In this document: in pieces, positions 4,644 through 12,900 of the stretch | Position numbering within the stretch: position 1 is the stretch's first letter | Layout: every line of letters starts with the position of its first letter | Virus record (IMG/VR): IMGVR_UViG_3300037882_000729 | Span: 1 to 20,021 of that record | DNA: 20,021 bases | From: a virus | Strand: one strand, 5' to 3' | Program-made: the position numbers and the translations under genes | Notes under the pieces: model-generated | What the model saw: only the letters and a program-made list of their open reading frames with translations | Told to the model about the DNA's origin: nothing | Database searches by the model: none

Positions 4644-6371
4644 TTAAATCCAACCCAGCCCAATAATGTGCTGGTGAATGTAGGCCGCTTTCAGTTGGTA
4701 GCCTTTATCGTTCAGGTGGATTGTGTCAGAGCGCAACGAGCGCGGCACTAAACCATCGGCAATATCGGCAAGGTCATTAGCTGAACCATCGCCCTGCGTC
4801 ATCAAATAAGCGCGAACATTGCAGAATCGGTTGCCCCATGTTGCCGTGGCGTAGGCGTCAAACTCGTCTAGCGCGGCCTTGGTTGTAGTACCGCCCTCTG
4901 CCCTGTATGGCGGTATGACAATCCAGCGCTTGCGGCCTTTTGTTCCTGCAATACAAGTTTCAATGTTTGCGTAGGTTGGGCTCCAGCCACTTACATTCCA
5001 TGTATCATTAGTGCCCATGCACAGAAGCTGAATCCAGCGGTCTTTCTCGGTGGTGTCAGCCACAAAGCGTGCAGTGATTGCCGCTGATGATTCGCCGCCC
5101 GCGCCTTTCTGGTCAACGAAATAGCCCGTCATTTGCTCAAGGCGTAGCGGATAGCTGAAAGCAATGGCTGTGCCACTGCCCGCAGTCATGCTGTCGCCCC
5201 ACGCCTGCATGTGGCTATCCACGTTGTTGTATTGTTCTAGGTTTTGGCGCTCGGTAGTGGATAGCGATTTGCCAAATGCGCCAAATCCGTATATCCGACC
5301 ACTCGCAAGCCACGAGCCGCCAGAGCCGCGACCCTCGCCCACAAAGAAATTGGGCTTCGTGCCGAACACGTTTGTATTGGCTACCGGCGTACCTACAAGA
5401 CCGTTGCCGTAGTCTGTAATAAAGGACGATGTAAACTCACCTAAATCGAACTTGGTGTACCGTTTTTGCTGTGAAGTTCCCGCCTCGCCGTCATATGCGG
5501 AAATAGTTGAAGCGTTCCAGTCAATGCTACGAGCCAAGTCTAATATTTTTGTATCTACTGCCGTGTTCGTTAACGCTACCGCACCAAACACACCGCCAAC
5601 CCTGTCATCGCGCGTTTGTGCAACCAACGTAAACGGATACGCGCTGACCGTATTCGTGCCGCTGTAAAAATCGCCGCCATCCGAAAACAGAAAGTAAGGC
5701 GCACCAACGCTACCAGCGTCAGCATCCCAAATCATTATATTGTTGACTGAGCCGCTAAAGGTCGATACTGTGAAATCCAGCGCATTGGTGTTAGTTGCGG
5801 TAATGTATTCTTCATAAGTGGCGCTTGCGGAGCGCGTCACGCCAGCTGTGCCGCCAAAATTAAGAGTTACCGAGCCAGCCGTGCGGACAACGGTATAGCG
5901 GACTAGGTACAATTTTCCTGCGGTTGCATTGGATATGTTGTATGTAAAATTGCCCGTTGCAGATACAGCATCCGCCATTGCATCCGTAATCGACCAGCCA
6001 GCGCCAAGCGTCCAGTTTGCAGGCGTAAAGAAATTGCCATCAGCCGCCATCAGGTTTGCGCCTGTTGGCGTACCGCGCAAGCGCATTTGATTGGCAGAGT
6101 TAGATTGCGTGATGATTGGAATATCACCACCACCACTGCGGATAGAGGCCACTAAGCCATTCACCGTGGCAGGCGTAGTACCGCCTACGTCAGAGAACGT
6201 GTTGCTTGTGGTAATCCGCATGGCTTCAAAGCCGCTTACACCGCCTGCAAACAAGGATGCAGGGGTGAAGCCGCCAACATCATCAGCAGGCTCAAACAGG
6301 CCGGTCTTAATTGCCTGAGAAAGCTTTCGGACGACCGGAGTGATGACTGGCTGAATGACGCGCGAGAGCAT
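4644..6371 (-). CDS. Tail fibre/spike with C-terminal SGNH hydrolase domain, 575 aa
   Basis: The protein appears modular. Residues 1-30 may be a virion-attachment helix. Residues about 104-216 look like a jelly-roll carbohydrate-binding-like domain. Residues about 225-385 look like a LamG/concanavalin-like domain, ending in the typical IYGFGAFGKSLSTTERQNLE. Residues 386-575 are an SGNH/GDSL hydrolase with block I WGDSMTAG (nucleophile S394), a block II glycine in GAGGESSA, block III GTND (453-456) and block V DTIH (D549 and H552). SGNH enzymes often remove O-acetyl or other acyl groups from sugars, so this fibre probably binds a surface polysaccharide (O-antigen or capsule) and deacylates it during adsorption. 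It starts at ATG 6371 overlapping the previous stop (TGATG). The substrate cannot be inferred. Confidence 0.9.
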   Translation of the reverse strand: MLSRVIQPVITPVVRKLSQAIKTGLFEPADDVGGFTPASLFAGGVSGFEAMRITTSNTFSDVGGTTPATVNGLVASIRSGGGDIPIITQSNSANQMRLRGTPTGANLMAADGNFFTPANWTLGAGWSITDAMADAVSATGNFTYNISNATAGKLYLVRYTVVRTAGSVTLNFGGTAGVTRSASATYEEYITATNTNALDFTVSTFSGSVNNIMIWDADAGSVGAPYFLFSDGGDFYSGTNTVSAYPFTLVAQTRDDRVGGVFGAVALTNTAVDTKILDLARSIDWNASTISAYDGEAGTSQQKRYTKFDLGEFTSSFITDYGNGLVGTPVANTNVFGTKPNFFVGEGRGSGGSWLASGRIYGFGAFGKSLSTTERQNLEQYNNVDSHMQAWGDSMTAGSGTAIAFSYPLRLEQMTGYFVDQKGAGGESSAAITARFVADTTEKDRWIQLLCMGTNDTWNVSGWSPTYANIETCIAGTKGRKRWIVIPPYRAEGGTTTKAALDEFDAYATATWGNRFCNVRAYLMTQGDGSANDLADIADGLVPRSLRSDTIHLNDKGYQLKAAYIHQHIIGLGWI

Positions 6372-6652
6372 CAGTCTAAATCCAGCGCCGTGCTAACAGG
6401 ATGGCGCGCGGTGTTGCGCGACACTCGCCAAATGCCATTGCCCTGCACATTGAATGGCGTATCAGCCGCATCGAATTGAAGGTATGGCTGGAAATCACTG
6501 CCGTACTTTTTTTCGAGAACGTAATATGAGCCGGTCGGCGCGGCAACTGAGCCGCTTGCCGCTGTAATAGTGACGGTTTTGCGCTGACCGTCCGCGAGAG
6601 TAAACTCGGTGGACGCACCTACGCCAGTACCAGCGGGGATTGCATTTGGCAT
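6371..6652 (-). CDS. Small beta-rich virion-associated protein, 93 aa
   Basis: A short protein rich in Ala, Thr, Gly and aromatic residues, with predicted strands such as ASTEFTLADGQRKTVTITAA, YYVLEKKYGSDFQPYLQFD and FNVQGNGIWRVSR. No membrane segment or catalytic motif is visible. The ending (IWRVSRNTARHPVSTALDLD) resembles small phage structural proteins in which a strand-rich fold closes with a V.VD-type tail; this is a weak resemblance. It is the first gene after the only sizeable gap in the minus-strand operon, has a good ribosome binding site (AGAGGA about eight bases before the ATG) and sits downstream of a candidate promoter at 6680-6708. Its stop overlaps the start of the SGNH fibre gene (TGATG), so the two are probably made together. 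It may be a fibre-attachment or head/tail decoration protein. Confidence 0.75.
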   Translation of the reverse strand: MPNAIPAGTGVGASTEFTLADGQRKTVTITAASGSVAAPTGSYYVLEKKYGSDFQPYLQFDAADTPFNVQGNGIWRVSRNTARHPVSTALDLD

Positions 6653-6679
6653 TTCAGTATCCTCTTGTTAGGCAAATCA

Positions 6680-6708
6680 AATATGGTCTTTTTAGCGGTC
6701 GTATTCAA
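6680..6708 (-). promoter_or_regulatory. Candidate sigma70-type promoter for the fibre/lysis genes
   Basis: Read on the minus strand, TTGAAT (6708-6703) and CATATT (6685-6680) are separated by exactly 17 bases, close to TTGACA-N17-TATAAT. An A-rich run lies in the spacer. Transcription would begin near 6673, about 20 bases before the 6652 start codon. It lies in the one non-coding stretch of the operon, where a secondary promoter would be expected. No operator-like inverted repeat is evident. This is pattern matching only; phage-specific promoters would look different. Confidence 0.4.
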
Positions 6709-6750
6709 GCGGTTGTAGCACTATCGTTTTAAACAGTCCAGCATGGTCGG

Positions 6751-6930
6751 ATGAATCTAATCTACATCGTGTTTGCTTTTGTATTCGGCATGGCTTGCGC
6801 CACGGCAATCGGGGTATTAGCTGGCCTTGCGGTAGGCTGTTTTGTAATAGCCGCTGTCACCGCGCCAGTATGGTTGCCGGTCGTCCTCATTCTGAAATCG
6901 AAACAACGTCACGATGCCAAGCCTTGTTGA
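6751..6930 (+). CDS. Possible 59-aa membrane protein on the opposite strand
   Basis: Inside the gap between the giant gene and the fibre genes, the plus strand holds an ORF from ATG 6751 to TGA 6928-6930. Two hydrophobic segments fill residues about 2-22 (NLIYIVFAFVFGMACATAIG) and about 23-48 (VLAGLAVGCFVIAAVTAPVW is its first part), and the tail is basic and hydrophilic (LKSKQRHDAKPC). That topology looks like a real small membrane protein. Against this, only a weak GGTCGG precedes the ATG, no clear promoter is visible on this strand, and its last 44 bases overlap the 3' end of the giant gene. If real, it could be a lone added gene (moron), for example one that alters the host envelope. No function can be assigned. 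Confidence 0.4.
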   Translation: MNLIYIVFAFVFGMACATAIGVLAGLAVGCFVIAAVTAPVWLPVVLILKSKQRHDAKPC

Positions 6931-9900
6931 ACGATTTTTGCTGTTCAGCGCGCTCCCTGTTTAACTCTTTAATTTCCCTGTCACGGGCAATCGTCTTTTC
7001 GTTAGGTAAAATAGAAGCGCCAGCTTCCTTGTAGGCCGAACGGTAAGAGTCATTGCGCGCGTCAATGGCCTTCTCGGTTTGCTTGTAAAGCGCATAAACG
7101 GTATCGCCGCGAGCCTTCAACTTTGGATTGCCTGTTGAGGTCACACCAACGATGCGCGCGCCGGTCAACTCTGGAGTCCGCTCGATGAAGTATTCTGCGG
7201 CACTCTTGCCGTCTTGCTTAAAGATGTCCTTCAGCTCATTCTCAGCGCGAACAATTGATTGAGTCCGGTCGTAATACAGGGCTTGCTGGGATGCCACATC
7301 ATCAACGCTGGTGAAGAACCGCTTTGCAATAGGGATGTCGCGCATGGTCAAATCAGCGCTTGCGTATGCCTTCTCACCGAGCGTTGCAACATCCAGCACG
7401 AACTTGCCTGCACCGCCACCAAGCTCTTTCAGGATATACTCGATGTCTTCCGGCGCGCGGTCGAACATCGAAAATGGCGGGGCTTTGTAGTCATCGCCGC
7501 CGCCAAGTCGGTTCAGGCCGGTAGCGGTAACTTTAAATATTTCCATAGTGTCCGGCTTTCCTACACTGGCAAGCGGGGCATCGGCTCGGTCATATGGGTT
7601 TTCTTTACGGATAGGGATTCCCAAACCGTCCTTGTTTCGGGCAATGTTGACCGCTGGGCGAATGGCTTGTGGCACTAAACCCCAAACCCCCTCATCAAGC
7701 GGAACGGGCGAGAACGATTCGACAGCCGCATTCATGATGTCGGCAACCGCAGTGACGAATCCTTGTTCTGGTCGCTCGCCTTTGTTGGTAATTGCATCAA
7801 CCATTTTCGATGCGCTGTATGTAAATACGTTCATACCATAAGGCATCGGAATGGTCATGTAGTGCGAGGCATCGACCGGAATGACGATATTGCGGCGCTT
7901 CACATGGTCTGGAATTTTATCCCACAACGAATCTTCGTCATCGTCTTCTTTCAATCCCATTGCATACATTGCGGCAATGGTTTGCAATGCCGCCATCGTG
8001 CCAAGGTACGCATAGGTCTTGTGGTTCTTCATGACCTTCAGAGAACGCGCCGCGCCCTGCACCGATGCATTGAAGAACAGTAGCAGGGCATTTATTTGAG
8101 TTCCGTTCGTGCCTTTGCGGTTGAAGTTCACCGTCAGGTTTTTGGCGTACTCAGCCGCCTTCTCGACACTCATGCCGTTTTCGCGGAGCGTGATGTAGGC
8201 AGACAGGCGCAAGGCGTTCTCAACTGCATCGTTGATGTTTGAAACGCCGTCAGCCAGCAGTGCCGCAAACTTACGGACTCCCTGAGGGTCGAAACTTCCG
8301 AGCTTTCCGCTTCCGAGTTTAGCCTGAAGCTCCTCAACCGACTCCATGTGAACATAGCCCGTCTTGCCACCGGCCTTGGAAAACTCTTTAGCCCATGTGT
8401 CGTACTGGCTGTTGCCGCTTTTGCCGCGCGCATAGCGGTACGCCGCCGCCGCCGCGAACGGATAGTTCGATGCCGTCTTTGCCGCCAACTTCGTACCATG
8501 CTCGACAGCCATGCCGGTCAATCCGAAAATCATGTCGCGCGAAGCATTGACCGGAATGAAGGCTGGGTTGTACTGAGTCAGCACCGCGCTGAAGTAACGA
8601 TTGACTTTTGCGGTTGCAGTCAGGAAGCCATTAAGGTGTGCAACGCCAAGGTTCTTCAGGCCAGCCATCAAGCGCGGGTCTTTAATCTCAACCTTGTAAA
8701 GCTTGCCGTTGTGCTTGACCGCGATGATTGAAGGGTCGCTCCAGTCTTGGACGACCTTTTCAGCCACATCGCCGTTTGCGTCAAGGTAGCGCATGGTCTG
8801 CACCGGCTCAACTTCCCATAGGGTGCTTGGGTTTGCCAGCACAAGGCGCATAAGCGCGCGGCCTACGCGAGCCTTCTCAGCCGCTACCAGCGAGCGCTGG
8901 GAATCGCCAATCACTTCGCCAAGGACATTCTTCGCCTCATTGCCAGCACCGCGCCCTAGCGCGTTCTTAATCAGTTTGCCACGACCATCCAATCCTTGCC
9001 CAGTGCCAGAGCCTTCGGATTCGTATTCATCCTCAGTGCCGCGCAATGGAACGTAGTGCTTGTACATAGAGGTCAGCACCGAATACGATGCGCTGTCAAT
9101 CAGTCCGCTGTTGAACTGGCGGGTCAGCGTGTCTTTAATCAGCGCATCAACCTTGGCGGCAATGGTTTTAAGTTTGGTCAGCTCATCCGGCGAAAGTCCT
9201 GCAATGTATGCATTGGCATCGGCAGTTGTCATGCCAGAGCCGCCGTCAGGCATTTGCGGGTTGATGCTTGCAATACGCGCATTGCGTTCAGGGGCATGGC
9301 GCGCAACAAGGTATTCTTGAAGTTGCTCAGGCTTAACGCCAAGGCGATTCATATCTCGGTCAATCGGCATCCAGTATTTTCGCTCAAGTTCTTTCATGCC
9401 GTCCGATACGCGACCATGCATTAGGTTTTCAAGGCGGTACACATTCTGCGCGTCAGGCAATGGCGAGCCAATGCCTTTTTCAATCGCGGCCTGAACATCG
9501 CGCCAAGCCAGCATTTTGTCCTGAAGCGCCTCACGCGCTTTCTTCAATTCGCCGGTAACGCCTTCCCAAGTGTTCGTGTCGTAGTTCCAGCCAGCCGTGC
9601 CGGTGTACTTACGGGAAAACAATGGAACTTCGCCAGCCGCAACCTTGTCGCGCAGGGCTTGGGGAATGGTGAAACCGAGTTGTGCGCTTCCTTTGCTGGC
9701 ATCAACTTCATCGGCGGAAACAACGCGAGAACCAGCGTGTTGACGCGCAATTTCATGCGCCTGTGAATCATAATCGGTCAACGCAATAACATCGCCATTA
9801 GGACGAACAACCGCAATGCTACCGCTACCAACATCACCAAGCGTCTCGGTGGTATTGACACGGATATGCTCAACCTTCCCGCCGCCGAGCTTCTTCAGCA

Positions 9901-12900
9901 CGTCATTCGCAACCTGTGGCACAAGCTTATCGTAGAAAGCTTTCATGCCTTCGCCGCCAACTTTGAGGTCAAGGCCGGACAAGGTTTTATCGCCCTTGCT
10001 CGGCGCGGTTTCAATTATTTTTTTAGCCAGCTCTTTGCCGATAATATCTTCCAGCTCGGATTCTTTAGCGCGCTGTTTGCTCAGAATGCGTCCGCCGTCC
10101 AAACCATAGGCATAAACCCCGTATGTGCCATCTTTATTTTTCCAGTAAGTCACTTCCTTGATGCGCTTGCTCAGGTCATACAAATCCGCCGCCTGCTCAC
10201 CGTTGATGAAGGCGATGCGGTCAATGTTGTTGTCCACGGCGTAGCGAATCATGCGCTTGATGGCAAGTGCCACCCATGCTTTCGTGTCGGTGACGAAGGG
10301 GGCTTTCGGAGTTTCTTTTGCTCTACGGTTTTTTCTGAACCTTTCGTCAGCAATTTCATCTGCTCTTCGACTATCAATAGTTTCAGCGATTATCCTGTCA
10401 TCTGCAAAAACACCATATCCATTTTCTGTTTTTCTTACCTCAACCCTTTCCGCTTTATCGTCAGAGGCAAAGCCATCCTTCCGGCCTTTCTGCCCCCAGT
10501 CGGATTGGATTTCGTTGATGAACAGAACATCATTGCCATCGGCGTCCTTGCGGTCATCGAAGCGGATGTGGGCGAGGATGTTTTCTTCATCCCAGTGTGA
10601 AGAAGAGAATCGACCAGCACTGTCGCGGTCAGGCAACGTCAGCAAAAGCTCACGATATTTTGTGCCGCCTGCTGGGCGGTATTCGCCGAACTTGGTTACT
10701 TCAGTATCAGCACCAATATCATCTGGGTCAAGGTTAAGTTCTTCAGCAACCATTGACGGGTCGCCACTATAAAGAATTTCATCGCCTTCCATGACATCAA
10801 TGACGCCATTTTCATAACGATACACCGAGCCGTTTTCAATTCCTGAAGATTCATCTTGGACATACGTTTCAATGTAGTTAGCAATAGCGCCTTCATCAAT
10901 ATCTGCTTCTTCGCGCTTCAACACTTCTTCAACGCGCACACCACCAGCATCAAGGTAGGCCGACACATCTTCCTTCGACAACTTGCCTTGTTGCAGGTCG
11001 AGCCATTCATTGATGCCGGTGTATTCCAGCTCATCAGCCTTAACGCCCATCTTGGTCGAGTTTGCGGCAATCCATTTTTTCCACTGGTCTGCGCTAACCT
11101 GCTTCAGCGGAGCGCCTTCAACCATTCGCGCCAGCGGCGAGAACGTCCAGTCGCGCGAGTCGGTTACGTTTTGTTTGCGCGAAAAGCTGACAACCGGAAC
11201 TTTCTTTTTCAGGCCGAACAGAACAACAACCGGCTCGGTGATTCCGCCAATACCGCGATAGTCATACAGCGCGCCGTCAAATCCAGCTTCAACAACAGCT
11301 TCTTCAAACGCATCGGGATTTCTGCGGAACTGCTCAACAAGGCCAAGCGGGTCGGACTCGGTATCGTACAAGTTGTCCATGCGAACCATGTACCGACTGT
11401 TGCCGGATACTGCTTGCTCTTTGGATGGCACGTCTTCATTTGACTTGGCGTAGAAATACAAGCGGCGCGCGGTATCGCCAGCCTTGGCGGTTGCGCCATA
11501 ATTGCCAATACCAAATCGGCGGCGCTCAGCACCAGCCGAGCCTGAGCCAGCATACCTTGAGTCAAGCTCAGATAAGCCTTGAACGCTAGAGTAATGAACT
11601 CCAACAACAGCAACCGAGTTCTGGCGCGGATTGCCGAAGGTTGGTACGTCTTGAGCTATTTCGGGGAGCTTGAGCCAAGTTGGGCTTGTCGGCGCTGATA
11701 CGCGCGCTCCAGAACTTCCGGCAGAAGGTCGCGCATTCGCTTGTCGAACGCCGGACTGTTCATCGGTATTTGAGGTTTCTTTTTCATTGCGCATTGTACC
11801 TTTTTTTCGTGAGAATTGCGCGCCATCTTCCGATACCCATTCCGGCAAAAGTCCTACTTTCTGTTCTGCGTAAATGGTATCTGCTGGCGATGCCTTGCGA
11901 TTTTGTTCGCCAAACTCGCCGTAGTTCACCCATGAGTTCTGGCCACGGGTTTCAGTGGTCATTGCGCGGCGAGCGAGCGGCGAGTACATCGCGCTATGGG
12001 AGCGCCATGCGTTCTCTTCGCCGGTTGCACGGAATCCGACACCTTCTTTCGCGTGGCCGAAGTAGTCATGCACGACACGGAAAATATCGTTTGCGAGTGC
12101 TGGCTTTCCACTAATCGTGTACTCGGTTTCAACAAGCATTGGATTGTCAGAAACATCGAGAGTGCCTGAGCCAAAGCCATCATTGGTAGGAAACACCCAG
12201 AAATGGTTATTATCCACAATGTCGATAATGGCATTGCGGGGGTTGCCGTATGGGTCTTCGCCGGTAATGAATTCGATTTGCAGGCCGGTATCCAGAATCG
12301 CCTGATACTGGGCAAGCGTTTCCTGAATCATGGCCTCGTAGGCGCGCTTGGTCTGCGGGTCGCTTGGGTTGTGCGCCATGGCGCTGAACTCGTCAGCGAT
12401 GGCTTGCGCTCGCTCGGTATCAATTTGCGCGTAGCTGGTAGGCGGGTCGTATTTGAATCCGGCCTGCTCCATGTACCGCTTCGCGGCATCTTGAGCGGTC
12501 TTGAAGCCGCCAAATTCTACCGTGCGGCCATCAACGATTATCTGCCTTGGGAGTCCGGCGAGAGTGGTAGGTTGTTCGCCTTCAGCGCTCTTGCGATATT
12601 CCTGCCCACGGTCGAGTTCCACCTGCCCATCGCTTCTTCCCACTCGCCGTGACTGCTGAACTTCTCGCGCGGCGGCTTGGCCGGATACTTGGCTATCAGC
12701 TCTTCCCTGCTTACGGCTGGCTTCGATTCCTGAGTTTTCATTTGACTCGCCCTTGTTGGTTGGTGTGGATATTGTACCACTGCCACTCTGGCGCTTGGCA
12801 ACTTCCTGAAGGACTGCTTCCAGTTCCTTGCGGAATCCTTGAACGTCTTTCAGGAACTTGTCCGAGCCGAGATTCTTTGCGCGGCCTGTCAGGCTGTCAA

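Noticed and set aside
6762-6890. 42-codon minus-strand ORF starting in the giant gene's stop (ATGA)
   Set aside because: The coupling is suggestive, but there is no ribosome binding site and the Ala/Thr/Pro/Asn-rich text looks like the antisense of a membrane-coding strand. Kept only as a competing reading of the gap.
9866-10600. Long plus-strand open frame (244 codons) antisense to the giant gene
   Set aside because: It lies wholly inside the giant gene and reads as Phe/Leu/Ala-rich text expected from the complement of Lys/Glu/Asp codons. It has no ribosome binding site or motif.
10435-10620. Short open frames inside the AT-rich island of the giant gene as a nested gene
   Set aside because: No ribosome binding site, no hydrophobic or folded pattern, and the main frame reads through with conserved-looking motifs on both sides.
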